In this document: one piece after another, positions 24,806-37,529 of the stretch
Layout of the letters: each line of letters starts with the position of its first letter
How positions within the stretch are numbered: the first letter of the stretch is position 1
Source: Archegozetes longisetosus
Lineage: Eukaryota > Arthropoda > Arachnida > Sarcoptiformes > Trhypochthoniidae
Assembly: GCA_018873245.2 (NCBI GenBank)
Contig: JAEMBT020000003.1
Coordinates: forward strand, 7,211,843 to 7,275,842
DNA: 64,000 bases
Direction of reading: 5' to 3'
Program-made: the position numbers and the translations under genes
The notes under the pieces: model-generated
Told to the model about the DNA's origin: nothing
The model's input: only the letters and a program-made list of their open reading frames with translations
Databases searched by the model: none

Positions 24806-25303
24806 CAGATTGCTCATAATAAAACTAAACTCAAATAAAGCAGTTAAAGGCTTTTTACAATTTGATATTTTAATTGCAAGTAATATCAATTACACATATA
24901 CTGAAAATTTGATCTATCAAAATCAACTTTTACTAATCTAATGCGGTAAACAAGAATAGTGTTTAGAAATGCTCTCTACAATATATGCTTATTAATGTTA
25001 TTAATGTCAATAATAGTCACATTTGTTGGTCCTTATTTTACCAAATTTATCAGCAAATTGTTTCCTAGTTCGAACACAAGACTTAGTTAACAAATAAGTT
25101 TTATTAATAAAAACTCTGTTTTATTGAGAAGACCATTCTAAATGTTACTTGCTTTTTGTCTTAAACATTATGATTAAAAAGATGACCTTTCTTTTACTTG
25201 ATAAGTAAATGCAACTTCATTCATAAGTTGCATCTAATCGATGCGTAATATTAAAGAAAAACTGTACTCAAAATCTGAGCTTAGTTTTATTTTGGACAAT
25301 CTG
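24806..25303. mobile_element. TA-flanked MITE, copy 1
   Basis: Ends are CAGATTG...CAATCTG with inverted similarity continuing about 30 bp (shared AATAAAACTAA core), flanked by TA on both sides (24804-24805, 25304-25305), as in Tc1/mariner-type insertions. The interior resembles that of 25398-25893 in the same orientation at low identity, so the two are diverged members of one family inserted close together. Confidence 0.7.
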
Positions 25304-25397
25304 TACAAAAAAATTCATACAATGCCGGTGAAATTAGAGCTATTGCGCTGCAAACTAGACGGCACTTCTAAAATGTGGTAAATCCTATTCAATGTTA

Positions 25398-25893
25398 TGC
25401 TGTCCGTTTTTAAAAACTAAACTCAGGTTTTACAGTTAAGACTTTATTGCTTTTGGAAATGTGAGTCAAAAGTGAAATCGCTTACTCATTCACTGAAATT
25501 TGAATGTTTCAAAATAAACCTTTAATAATGAACTATAATCCTACAAACATATTTTCGAACTGTAATCCTACAAAGTAGTTTAGATATGTAAAGTTTGATT
25601 TAATTCTAAGATTAATTGCATTGGACGGCCCAGTTTTACCAAATTTTTCAAAGAATTCATCTCTAACCTTATCACAAGATTTAGTTAATAAATGAGTTTT
25701 CAAAGTAAAAATTCTTACTTTTGTTGTGAACACTATCTTATGATTAAAAGTGTTTTTAATTCAAAATCAATGACTAAGTGATCAAACTTTGTTATATATG
25801 TTTTAAACTTACTCATTAGTAAGTTCTGATTCATGAGTAATAATAAAGAAAAATTGTCATAAGGATTTGAGTTTAGCTTTAAAAAACGGACAG
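25398..25893. mobile_element. TA-flanked MITE, copy 2, inserted in a transposon terminal repeat
   Basis: Ends read CTGTCCGTTTTT with its reverse at 25882-25893, flanked by TA (25396-25397 and 25894-25895). Removing it restores the continuous right terminal repeat of the host transposon, which shows that it inserted later. Its interior is a diverged direct repeat of copy 1. Confidence 0.75.
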
Positions 25894-25962
25894 TATATGT
25901 AATATGTGTCAGGGCCAACCAAAAGTGATGGCTTGAGTCAAGCTTTGAAGATTTAAACTCAT

Positions 25963-26096
25963 AGACCTATATGCACAACTCTATTTAAAACGGTTTTAGG
26001 TCTTAAAACCGATTTAAAATCTGAAACGCGTTTTAAAACTCTTTACACAACAATGTTTAAAACAGTTTTAGTTAAGTCCGACTTGTGCATATCGGC
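25963..26096. mobile_element. short MITE with GGCC..TATGCACA ends
   Basis: Ends are inverted repeats: left AGACCTATATGCACAACT, right (reversed) GGCCGATATGCACAAGTC. The interior is rich in TTTAAAAC blocks. The ends match those of the palindrome at 48483-48579, so the two may belong to one family. Confidence 0.55.
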
Positions 26097-26327
26097 CATA
26101 CTACTTTTACTACTTTAACTACTCAAAACTACTTTAATTATAATCCATTCATATTATGCAATACATAAGCACTAAAAACTGCCGGTATTTGAACGCTTAC
26201 GTTATTTGAAAGAACGTTATTTATGTTTTGTAAATAGTATTGCGTGAGATCTGCCTTTGTATTGAATTTGGTTACATTTTAAGTGAAAACAAAACAATTA
26301 AAGTCTAATTGTTTTCAATTTATTGAA

Positions 26328-26659
26328 ATGAGTGACAAAACAAGTAAAACAGAAATGAACAACAAGGAAATGGTTGAAGAAATACATTTAGGGTTTATAA
26401 GAAGAGTCGAACAATTGAATAAAAAAAGAGTAAATAAGTTGTTGAAAACTAATAAACGGAACAAATTAACAGGCTTTTTGTTGACTGCTTTTGTCGGATC
26501 TGTTTGTATGTAATTCGTATTTCATTTGTTTATCAGTCAATAAAATGAATCTATTCATTCATTTCAGACTTATATTCGATGGTTGCCATAAAACAAGAAA
26601 AGTTTTTGGACGAGATTATAGACATCGATGAGACAAAAGTAGTCACTCCCGAACAGTAA
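26328..26659 (+). CDS. COA3: cytochrome c oxidase assembly factor 3 (CCDC56/COA3)
   Basis: Small inner-membrane protein that supports COX1 translation and early complex IV assembly. Two exons, 26328-26505 and 26568-26659, joined through a 62-nt GT-AG intron in phase 1; 89 aa. The basic N-terminal half (VEQLNKKRVNKLLKTNKRNK) is followed by one membrane helix (LTGFLLTAFVGSVYLYSMVA, formed across the junction) and the family signature QEKFLDEI. Without splicing the frame ends just after the helix, so the second exon is needed. It is tail to tail with MCCC2 with only 161 nt between stops. Confidence 0.9.
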
Positions 26660-26820
26660 AACTTAGGATCGATTTAGTTTCAAGATTTTAGAAATTAATT
26701 AAAAGTTATAACAATTGCATCTTTATTTAAATGTATAAAAAATAAATTCACTTATCAAACGATTATCAAATTTAATGGTTATTTACATAACAGTCAATAA
26801 CAAAGAGTATAACAAACGAA

Positions 26821-28990
26821 TTACATCCTAAAGATCCCAAATTTGGTTTCAGGAATGTTTGCATTGAGAGCTGCACTCAAACTGAGTCCTAACACTCTTC
26901 TGGTGTCAATCGGATCGATGACTCCATCGTCCCAAAGACGAGCACTTGAGTAATAGGGACTGCCTTCAGCTTCGAACTTGGCAATAATCGGCTCTTTTAA
27001 AGCTTTTTCTTCAGCTTCACTAAAAGTCTTATTTTCTCTTAATCTTTGGTCTTTAGCGATAGTAGACAAGACATTGGCTGCCTGTTCTCCTCCCATGACA
27101 GAAATTCTAGAGTTAGGCCACATATATAGGAATCTTGGCGAGTAGGCACGACCACACATTCCATAATTTCCAGCTCCATAAGAGCCACCGATAATAACAG
27201 TAAGCTTAGGCACTTGAGCGCAAGAGACTGCGGTCACCATTTTTGCGCCGTGCTTCGCAATACCACTACTCTCTGCTTCGCGTCCTACCATAAATCCGGT
27301 TATATTTTGTAAGAATATAATCGGAATTTTTCTTTGGCAACACAACTGAATGAAATGCGAGCCTTTGAGTGCAGATTCGGAAAACAAAACTCCATTATTT
27401 CCAATAATTCCGACTGGATAGCCGTAGAGGTGACCGAATCCGGTGACCAGAGTATCTCCGTATTGAGCTTTGAATTCATCGAAATAACTTCCGTCAACAA
27501 TCCTTGCTATCACTTCTTTTACATCAAATAGCTTTTTTAGATTACATCCGACAATGCCGTACAAGTCATCTAACGGCCACTTCGGTTCCTCAACATTGGA
27601 AGATATAGTGATCTGAAGTTTCTTTTCTCTATTTAAATTTGAAACAATCTTTCGTGTGATCTGTAGGGCATGTTTGTCGTTAATCGCATAATAATCAGTT
27701 ACGCCTGATTTGCTAGAGTTGAAAAAAAAGTTAATTATTTAATGGATATAGAGATGAGATTTTAAATAATAGGAACGAATAAAGAAAATCTTGAACATCT
27801 TTTTTCTTGTGAAACTAGTTACTAACCAAAACAGGTATAGCTATTTTTTTCGTATGAATAAAGATGAAGGTTTAATCAGTTTTTCCTTGCTTTTAGATTC
27901 GAGTTTTTTCTCACTATTGTTGGAATTCAGTACTGCCTAAGTTTCCTTAAAAATATTTATGTTAAGGAATCATAGCTTTTAAACTTAATATTTATAAGTT
28001 TAATCATCAATGTCTTAATGATATATTTTGTACTGGAGTAGTTCCACAACCATTCCTATGTTTACTCTATAAATGTTTATCTAAATTAATTTTCAACTGA
28101 TAAAACCATAAAAATCACCTGCAATGCAAGTCCGCTCCACCTAATTCTTCAGCTGAAATTTCTTCTCCGGTGGCAGCTTTAACAAGAGGTGGTCCGCCCA
28201 AGAATATAGTTCCCTGTTGTTTAACAATTACATTTTCATCAGACATAGCTGGCACATAAGCGCCTCCAGCCGTACAGCTGCCCATCACTACTGATATCTG
28301 TGGGATTCCCATCGAAGACAAAACTGCTTGGTTATAAAATATTCTACCGAAATGGCAAGCATCTGGAAATATGTTGGACTGATGTGGCAAATTAGCGCCT
28401 CCAGAATCAACCAAATAAATACAAGGCAACTGATTCTGAAGTGCTATTTCCTGTGCTCTTAAGTGTTTCTTAACAGTCATCGGATAATAAGTGCCAGCCT
28501 TAACGGTAGCGTCATTAGCCACAATCATACATTCGATTCCGCATATTCTTCCGATCCCAGTGACAATTCCGGCTGCGTTCACAATCTCTTGATCGTAGCA
28601 CTGGTAAGCAGCCAAAGGAGAGAGCTCGAGAAATGGAGAGTTTGGGTCTAACAATAAGTTGACTCTGTCTCTGACTAACAGTTTTCCTTTAGAAGTGTGT
28701 CTGATCCGCGATTTCTGATCTCCACCTAAGCTCACATTGAGGACCGTGTTTTTGAGTTGATTAACTAACTTTTGCATTTGTTCGTAATTATTCTGGAATA
28801 ATAAACGTATCCTTCAAATGTTTTATATAAATAGAGAAGAAGTGGCAGGTGTTTGCAATTGATTTCTTACTTTGAATTCAGTTGATTGACGATCGACGTC
28901 GGTTCCAATGACTGGATATTTATCCAAATGATACAATCGTCTACTTAATTGCGATCTTATCCTAAATCTAGTCAATGTCTTGAAAAACAT
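26821..28990 (-). CDS. MCCC2: methylcrotonyl-CoA carboxylase beta chain, mitochondrial
   Basis: Carboxyltransferase subunit of 3-methylcrotonyl-CoA carboxylase, in leucine breakdown in the mitochondrial matrix; works with the biotin-bearing alpha chain. Three exons: 28990-28871, 28792-28119, 27712-26821, with introns of 78 and 406 nt; 561 aa against about 563 in human. Exon 1 encodes an arginine-rich presequence ([18 protein letters not shown]). The N-terminal carboxyltransferase half has [19 protein letters not shown] and GGADLHC; the C-terminal half has [35 protein letters not shown] and [10 protein letters not shown], ending FGIFRM as in vertebrates. It is MCC rather than propionyl-CoA carboxylase by these motifs. 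Confidence 0.97.
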
Positions 28991-31900
28991 TTTCAATTGA
29001 GTAAACTACCTGATACAAAATGCTTTTGAAAGTTAATTGAAGATAAGTTTAGTTAAGAACCTGAATGAGGTCGACTTCAATGATATCAATACTTGAAATA
29101 TATTAAAGTTGAATATCTTCTCAGTATGTGGTGTCATCTGATGACTTTAAATTTGTTCATACTTTAACTTTGTTTCGAACAAGTTAACAAAACGTTTTGC
29201 TATCATTACTTTTACATATATTGAAAAATTGATTTCTACTGATTTTCTATCTATTGTTAAGCAATAGAACTTTTGAATAACTAATTTATATTTAAATGAA
29301 TATATATTGTAAACATGTTTCTGTGTGCGTGCAACTTCTATAACTTGAAGCGTGATCAATGAATAGACAGATGAGCAGACTGTTTGACTCAGAATCAAAA
29401 ATTAGTGGAAGTTTGCATGTACTTGGGCCAGAAATGATCATTGTCTTATTCAGTGAATTTTTGAAATTTAGCTTCCATCTGTTAGCATGAGTTCAACTCC
29501 TAGTCTTATCCTAAGTTTTAGGAACATATTTCAAAGTTTTCATTTCATCATTTCGATAATTCCGGGAACGAGAAAACAACGAAAAAATTATTTTTATTCA
29601 TATTCAAAATATAACGAAAATCAAAGATTAGATGAAAATTGAAATTAATTTGAAGCGATTTGATTGTAATTATTGTTGAGGCGAATCGAGTTGATATTTA
29701 AAGACAAAGTAAAGGCACTTTAGATGATCCAAAAGGTGAATATGGAATAGAAGTTATAACAAGTATTAGAGTATTTATTATTTGAAATAAGGGTTAGGCT
29801 TATGTCGATGGTATGAAAGCAAGTTGAACCTCCTCCACATAAACTTGTAAAGTCGTGACAATGACCTCTATTTCATATTCCTTTTCTTATAAACTCTTTT
29901 ATACTCTACTTTCAACAACACAAATAATAATTGATAATTAAGTTAAGCCTTCAATTATGAGTGTATATCCGCTGGTCAGAAGAACTTAACTGCATCTGAG
30001 CCCTTGCAAAAGGTGGTCACTGTTGAGGGTGGAGATAGTCCTTTGTAGCGAAGAAAACCTATTTAAATAGATTCTAGAATTAAGAATCTATTGTATAGGA
30101 ATATAAATCAGAATTAAATTCATCTGAATACCTACCCATTATGGTAATAATAGTAACTTATAATCTAGTTTTACGCTAATTTCAGCCATTCAACTGATTC
30201 CGAAATTAATTGCTTTTCATAACCAACTTTTCTCAGTCCATTCAATAGCTTTAAGTATCTGATAGATTTGAAGTTTGCGACACTTCTTACAAGTCTGATT
30301 AATTGAGTTTAGTTGCCATAAAACGAATAGGAGTCTATTTTAAATGATAAGACCTGATTCTTAGAATCTTTCTGGTATAGTTCGCAAATTTAAGGGCTAT
30401 ATTAGGATATCTGTAGACTTGGTTCAAAGGTTATGCTGAACCCACAAAAGGCAATCATTCAAAATGAAAAATCGTTGTTAATCAACACGTTTCTTGTATT
30501 TTTAAAGAAGTCCATAACGAAATTTAAACGTCTGTATTAATGCATTTAATAGAAAAACTCAAAATTTTGAAACTGAACTCCTCTCTTGAAATACTTGTAA
30601 GTTTGTGAACTGGAAAAAGTTCAAATAATAATAATATTATTAATGATAATATTGAGCTTAAAAACGCAATAAGTATATTTTATTTGTAAGAACAGATTAT
30701 AATTTGAATGTGCTCTCAGAAAAGCATTGTATTGACTACAGTAATACTGTATCAATAAAGTAGTGATCAGATAAACAACGTTAAGATGTATTGATAATTA
30801 GGTCGAAAACAATGTCAAATGGCGATACAGTGCATTAAAAGATTTCAGGTGTGCGACTAGTGATCCCAATGCGGACAATTACAGCTAAGTTAAAGTTATC
30901 TTCAACCATCTGCTACACCATCTGTCCATAGAATGAATAGAGAGTTATCTCCCCATAGTGTCAGTCAGTATGCATTGAGGCAGTCAATTGTGTTTGATTG
31001 TTGTCACTTAACAGCTCTTGGAATGAGAAGGGGATAGATAGGGGTTCAAGGGATAGGCATTGGATTTATTGTCCCCAAAGTCCGAACTTGGCATCGCTGT
31101 CAAAGAGATTTTCTTTTTCCCATTGTGTTGATTGTGTTGGCAGATGAAAGAAAACTTGCCTTACCTTACGTTTAATATTAGGTGAAAGAAGAGAAGAGAA
31201 CATAGTGAAAAACAGCTCCCTTTCCTACTTTTATGTAAAGCAGGATTAGCCGTTTTCTGATGCATAACTAGTGTTCAAAAGTATGTTCAAAAGTAGTCAA
31301 AAGTAAAGAAATTCAGTGGCAGCTGCAAAATAGGATCTCTCACAAAACTAACACACTCTAACATTGGATCTAACGCTGCAAAGCTAACAAATAATCTAGC
31401 ATTGGATGAAACGCTACAAACCTGCGTCCACGTCGACCTACACCTTGTTTTGGTTTTTTTCCTCAGATCTTGTTTTCCATCAGGCAAACGAGTCAGACCT
31501 TAATAGTGGTTTTGCATGATATATATCAAATCATTTATATGCTTGCAATCCAATCACCAAATTATATGCAACAGATGGCTTATGATGATAATCATGAAGA
31601 GCACCTGCCATTCAAATGGCACACTCGCACGTGGCATAACTTGTCATTACTATTGGTATTCAATAAGTCGAAAAATATTGCGAAAAGTGCGTTTGACTTT
31701 TCGACTAATTACTGTCTGTTAACTAAGTTTCATAACAGATTGCTTTAGGGCTTAACAGGCCAATGATTATTCGACCCAACACTCAGCTGTTCATGACTTA
31801 CACTTATATTATATCAAATGAAACAAAGAAACAAAACGCTTTGAGAAACCTTTCAACAATTGCACCAAACGACAACAGATAATAATATAGACTTGTATTT

Positions 31901-32026
31901 AAATTAGGGTCTAATTTGATTTTTATTAAGTCTTAAGTGTAACGTAAGTCAATGACCTGAAAGTATTAATATTATTACTAACAAATTAGATGTTAGTCAG
32001 GATATAGTAAACAATGTGAGGAATAA
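28991..32026. other. gene-poor region
   Basis: About 3 kb with no supported exon. It begins with the MCCC2 promoter region. An imperfect ~30-bp direct repeat (CTAACATTGGAT.. and CTAGCATTGGAT..) lies at about 31355-31425. Confidence 0.45.
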
Positions 32027-32271
32027 TCAAAACCCGATGGTTCCAAGTGGAGTCGTGAAGAAGCTCTGAATCAGTCCTGAACAGGCCGGGACGAGTGCAA
32101 TATTAGTTGCTATTAGATTGCAATATCGCCACCAGTCCGGACCTGTTTGGTATGAAAGTATCACAACAATACCACTGGAAACCACTAGACAATGAAAAAG
32201 GTAATCATTAATCTGTTTTCCTTTCATATTATTTGACTTCCTGTGTTGGGCCACGGATTCTTTATTGTCAC
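32027..32271 (-). CDS. probable terminal exon of a two-helix membrane protein, unknown family
   Basis: A pyrimidine-rich acceptor (ttatttcctctcag) is followed by an 80-residue open frame in phase 1, ending in TGA at 32029-32027. After a charged start (DNKESVAQHRKSNNMKGKQ) there are two hydrophobic stretches (LFHCLVVSSGIVVILSY and IATNIALVPACSGLIQSFF) separated by GPDWWRYCN. Amino-acid use looks real. It could also be a small single-exon gene starting at the internal ATG of MKGKQ. Partner exons above 32271 were not found, and I do not recognise the family. Confidence 0.45.
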
Positions 32272-34999
32272 CTGAGAGGAAATAAGGAAGTTATTGACAG
32301 CGTCCGCAATGCGATTGTTAAACGCACTCATACTTAAATGCACTCATACCTCAAAACGTTACTATACATATAAATTGTCGCATCCGGAGAGTCAATAAGT
32401 GCCGGAAATCATATTCTTCACCAATTTCTCAAACCAAATCAAATGTTAACAAAGAAGAAGCACTAGTACTGTTAGTAACTAGACATGAAACCACTATAAT
32501 AGCACTAGACCAGCAGCTCTTACTCTACTCTCCCCAACAATAAGCCACAGCTAAAGCCATAGCCATAGCCACATAGAAATGCTAGTTTAGATGAAAAACC
32601 CGTTTTCGAGTCACTAACACTAATAGCGCGCAAATTTAACTATAGGTTAGGCGCCTATTCAACTAACTTAAATTTAGTTCGATCTCTCACAGCTCTCATA
32701 ATATATATATATATATATCATTGATTTGGAAAACTCTCTTAAATAAATATCGTTTGTTTGACTAATTTGGTGCTAACAGGATATTAAAACTTGAGTTTTA
32801 CTAATGCATCGCTTTGTGAAAGTAAGTCTACGCTTTCGAGCCAACTATTGATCACACCTTAAATCTCAATGTCAAACATTTAAAGCTAAAACATTTTGCA
32901 CTTTGTGTTGCTAGTTGAACCTACCATTTTCGCGCTTTAACTTAAATTATTAAATCTGAAAATTATCTAATTATATGTTTGTTAATTTTATTAAGAAAAA
33001 ACTTTTGCCTTGAGAGAAACGTTCACTTAAAGAGATTGTCACAACAGATTTGTAGTCAATATAAAATCAGTGGAGAAGAAAATTATAAACATTAAAACTG
33101 AAAAAAATAATCCAAAAGTTATAACTTAAAGTTGAAAGTATTACTTACTTTACTGAAGAGATTTAAAAGTTGAGTAAAAGTGCGCACTTTATAACTTTGC
33201 TGTCTATGAAACTCGTACAGGAATTTAAACGAAATGCGTTCACAGTTAACAGCCAAACAATTGCAATTAAAAGAGGTTCACTCAAATAAGATCACAAGCC
33301 AAGATAAAGAAGTAAGAAATGAAGGTTTTAAGCAGGAACAGAGTAAATAAATAGGTTGACGTCGGCTTGTGGTTTGGTTAGGAAGAGAAAGTAAAGCAGA
33401 TGCTGGAGAACATAAAGGATTTATGAAAAGTTGAAATTTTAACTATACAACAGTTATACTGAACATGCGCTTTAATTCAAGTGCAACTAATAGCTTAACC
33501 ATACTTACTCTTCCAAAACGGCCTAAATGACGCCAATTTGTAACTATACTCGATCTATTTTTCTCTTCTTACACCACTTACTTCAAAGACAACTAGATAA
33601 TCTTGTAACTAGTTTTCATACATAACTCAATTACAATATAAGCCAACCATTTTAAGATCAAAATACTTTCCAAACTTCAAACTGATTTGACAAAAAAATA
33701 GCAAAAACTAATAAAAACTAATCTGAAGTAGAACTTGAGAACAAAATCAAGACTATCTTTGAATAAGTTAGAAAACTGAGAAAAGTTAGAACATATGTGA
33801 AGCAACACTTATCTTGAGAAGAGGCTCTGATGTGGATTGGGTCTGAAATAACAATGAGAATAAAGTGAAACTAAAGCTTCGGGAGTCTTATTCTCACATT
33901 TATTCTCGCAAAAAAGGTCGCGTTAGCTTAAGGGCATTAGGGGTATACCTACCAATCAAATGCTTACTTCACATCTGGCTCTAGTGCTACCAACTTAACT
34001 AATGACTAGTGCTCTGCCACCACTGGACCCATTCCTGCGACCCATTCCGAGGACTCATTCCTCCGACCCATTCCTGTCAGACCAAAACCTATACAATGTT
34101 TTATGCGCAAAGAAGGGTCACTTTGGCGCCAAAATATTTTCATCAAAGGGTATCCTTTTGTAGTTTTCAATACTCCTATTCAATAGGCTTAGGGATGACA
34201 ACAAAGGATTTCTATGGGTATAGAGATGACCAAAGCTAGGGCTACAGACCGTTCAAACCCTGTTTTGTTTAATGCTTTAAAGTTATATTTTTTCCAATCG
34301 ACAAATGTTTTATGGCCCAAACGTTGCTACGCTATCGAGGCAAACAAAAACTAACTTATTATACCTGTATAAGTAAAGCTATGGCAATTATAAGGGATTC
34401 AAATCTAACATTCATGCACCTTAAATCAGACTATGGCATAGCAACCATTCGCTTCTCACACTCATTGAAACATTGACTAAACGTTTTGTTCAAAACAGCC
34501 TTAACTGAACCCACTCTTTCGGTATAGTTTCAATGTGAGCATACCTGCATGAATACCTGTTTGCGCTCTTATTTAACAATAAACTATTGCTATGTAAATG
34601 TGACTCACAGTTAATGGATTGAGTTTTGCTTCAATTTGGGTCATGTGTGAGAATAACACTGGTATTACTTGAAAAATACTCGAAATTCAAGTAACCAATT
34701 ATCTCTAACTCTACAGATAATCCATTTAAATGCTCTGTTAAAAAATTAATTACTTTTGCATCACTTATTATATGGAACTAATTATTTTAAAAGTGGTTTG
34801 TGATAGAAAACTAAAGCATTAACAAAAATATGACTTTCTTGTCATATAAACTCTAATTCTAAAACAAGTTTAGGTTAACTGCATTTTCATCAACACTATC
34901 ATCAATAGTAACTTATACAGAAATGAATAAAGAGTTACAAACTTTTAATAATTGAAATTTATTGTAAATAGTTTTTAATCAAAATGAAGTTTAGTTGAG
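32272..34999. other. gene-free region with simple repeats
   Basis: About 2.7 kb with no supported exon. Contains an AT dinucleotide run at 32700-32719 and a 13-nt minisatellite at 34025-34078. A TTTATT at about 34957 is a likely PFDN5 poly(A) signal. Confidence 0.45.
34025..34078. repeat. 13-nt minisatellite, four units
   Basis: Four imperfect units of GACCCATTCCTGC in a row. GC-rich against the background. Its frame is open but has no coding character. Confidence 0.8.
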
Positions 35000-36205
35000 T
35001 TAAGATTTTTGAAGTTGTGAAGTACTAGCAGTTTGTTGGGAGGCTATCGCTGTCTGTTGTCGGAACTGAAGCATTTCTATGATAGCTATAAGAAAAACAA
35101 ATAATTCTTTATAATTATCGAACATTTTTTAACAATTCAACTTATAATTAATTATATTTCAGTTTATTTTATTCTTAAAAATAGGCTTTCGTCGGCTTTC
35201 TATCCTTTGATTACTGCTAATGACATTCAATAACATCTGATGAGTTTAGGTTTGCGTTTGCAGTATCACTTAACCTTAACTTTTCTCATTAAAACGTCAT
35301 TATAATAAGGTTAGAAAACATACTAAGGCCTAAAGTATTTCGAAGGTATACTTAATTAAAGTTATAACCAGACTGCTCAAAATAAATCATTTAAAAAATT
35401 CAAACAATTTGGTAGTGGTTTAATCTATTCGACTTTGTAGTTGATGCGAAGATTAAGGAAATAAATCTGTCGCTGGCCCTTAAAGTAAATGAATAAACAG
35501 AAAACAATACTTCTGCTGAGTGACTCAATTGAAGTATTGTTGTAAACAACTGTTTAGTTTTGTGACTACTTCGTATCAACACTTATCTATTGGTTAACTG
35601 CTAAAAACGAAAATCATAATCAGACAGAAAAATAAGTTTAACGAACAGTTAGAAAGAGATACTGAAGGGTGTTGCGAGATGTCTAAAAAGACAATAGAAT
35701 TTAGTTGAACTCACACTCTCTAGCATTGACTTTTTCTTGAGTCAGTTTCACGTATTTATCGATTTGTTCAGTAAGAAACTGGACTTTACGTCTGAAGTAG
35801 TCGATGGTAGATTTAGCGGTTTTCTCTACAAAATAACCAGTGCCGATGTCAACGATGAACTTTTGATCGTTAATGAGAAGCGCGGGCACATACATAGAAC
35901 CAGTCAATGGAACCAAAATTTGAGTGCCGTCTTCCACATCTTTTTGCTTCTCTACTGCATTTCCCGACTCATTGAACTTTATTTTAGCGTTTTGTAAATT
36001 TTGTATCGAATTCTCCAATATTTCGATTTCCTTTTGTTGCAAAAATAGATTATTAGTTAAATTAATTGATAATTACAAACATTTGTTCTGATCAAAAACA
36101 ACAATAAATCAATTTATTTATTACTCCTTCTAATTGTTGTTTAATTGTCGACAACTGCAACAAATTCATTTCGCTTAAGTCAATCTTTTTTGGTTTATTA
36201 GCCAT
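35000..36205 (-). CDS. PFDN5: prefoldin subunit 5
   Basis: Alpha-type subunit of the hexameric prefoldin co-chaperone, which passes unfolded actin and tubulin to the TRiC/CCT chaperonin. Three exons: 36205-36125, 36030-35715, 35085-35000; 160 aa (human 154). Exon 1 gives MANKPKKIDLSEMNLLQLS and the first coiled coil. Exon 2 has the beta-hairpin core LVPLTGSMYVPALL and VDIGTGYFVEKTA, then the second coiled coil. A GTGAGT donor at 35714 overrides the in-frame stop found 12 nt further on. It joins exon 3 across 629 nt to give ARESIIEMLQFRQQTAIASQ, matching the vertebrate C-terminal helix. Phases fit. It lies on the same strand as the zinc-finger gene. Confidence 0.94.
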
Positions 36206-37529
36206 AATTTTGATATTTAAGAAATAATCTAAATTTGAAAATCAGTGTTAAAATAAATATATTAAAAATTAGTAAATCAGTTTTGTTCAAGAAAGCATTA
36301 GATTATTTATTCAACTCATCACCGATAGTGTCGCTATCGTTTGGCTCTCTTTTCTACTGAAATTTAGTTCAAACTTAAGTTTTGCTAAGATTCAAACTCT
36401 AGACTCAAGTTTTCAATTAAAGAGTCTCAATTGGATTCATATATTAAGGATTAGTGTAAATCTATTGGAGTCACTTCAATTTAAATGAACTCGTCCAATA
36501 TGACACAAGTTGAAACGTGTTTTAAGATATAAGCTTAGAGCTAGTGTTTTACTACCCAACTATGGTTTCAATTAGTACTGAAGATGTTAAGCTTAACTCA
36601 AATTAGAGTCTTCTGATCTACTACAATGGGTTGCATTGTTGCAGATTCTACTTCTAACAGCGTTTTTACTTATTCGTCAGCGTCAACTGTGACAATGCAG
36701 TATATTCTGCGCTGCATAGACATCATTTCAAATTATAACATTAGCTTAAGTTAATGCACAATTACTCGTCAACACTATTTGCAACTAATACTATCTGACA
36801 CTACAGTACAATTTATCCAATTTGACTAAACAATTAAGACCTAATGGTTTTCATTGAAATTTACTCCACTTTTAAGACTTGTCAAACACACAACTTACGC
36901 ACTAATCTTAGCCTTTAGTGTTGTGTCGCGTCCGTCGTTATACAAAACGAGCTCAATAATACTTTGTTGGCTGAAAAGATGTTCAAAAAAGCCACTTATT
37001 TTATGCTTTAACGTACTAATACTTAACACAATTTAAAATCTATGAAACAGCTTAAATGTGAACGAGATTTGCAGAAAATTGCAGGAGTGAAACAGCACTG
37101 AAGTTCTACCTTCAGTTAAGAGGTAAACAGTCAAGTATCTTAGGATTTAGATCAAATAAACTCGATTCTTATTTGAGTGGTAAAAATAGTTTTACACATA
37201 AAACGGAGTTTAAAAAATTAATAGATCGGAAGTTTTATTGAAAAAATCGAACAATTTTATTAAAGTATTAATTGAAAAATTAATAGATTACAAATATAAT
37301 CATCAAATACCTCGAATTGAAGACCTCAACCGCTAAATATATCAAAACTTGATAAAATCGAATAATTATGCAGTTATATAATAGAAAACTATGTGACCAA
37401 TACTTAAATAACTAGAGGTTCAAATTCTACAACTTATAATTTGATGCTCAATCATGTTTTCAATTAATTTAAATTGTAAGAAAAGGCACTTATTATATAT
37501 TTTCCATAAAAGGAATGTTTAGAAAAATT
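36206..37529. other. intergenic, PFDN5 to zinc-finger gene
   Basis: About 1.3 kb with no coding exon. Contains a small hairpin, CGATAGTGTCGCTATCG, near 36324. It must hold the PFDN5 promoter and the 3' end of the zinc-finger gene. Confidence 0.5.

Larger units (their letters stand above)
23302..25908. mobile_element. transposon with TCAGGG target-site duplication, carrying nested insertions
   Basis: TCAGGG flanks both ends (23296-23301 and 25909-25914). The terminal inverted repeats are about 100 bp: left 23302-23400, right 25315-25397 plus 25896-25908, interrupted by the inserted element at 25398-25893. Both arms share AGAAGTGCCGTCTAGTTTGC and ATAACATTGAATAGGAT. A second, inner inverted pair (23424-23462 with 24746-24788) shares TTTCAGACTCAAAAAGTC. 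Inside lie the palindrome at 24033-24533 and the TA-flanked element at 24806-25303. No transposase frame is visible, so this is a non-autonomous, decayed element. Superfamily not assigned. Confidence 0.75.

Noticed and set aside
31066-31172. Minus-strand open frame ending DSDAKFGLWGQ
   Set aside because: The peptide looks plausible but there is no good splice acceptor or start, and no partner exon.
35701-35714. Stop codon ending PFDN5 after two exons
   Set aside because: A GTGAGT donor precedes it, and exon 35085-35000 restores the conserved C-terminal helix in phase.
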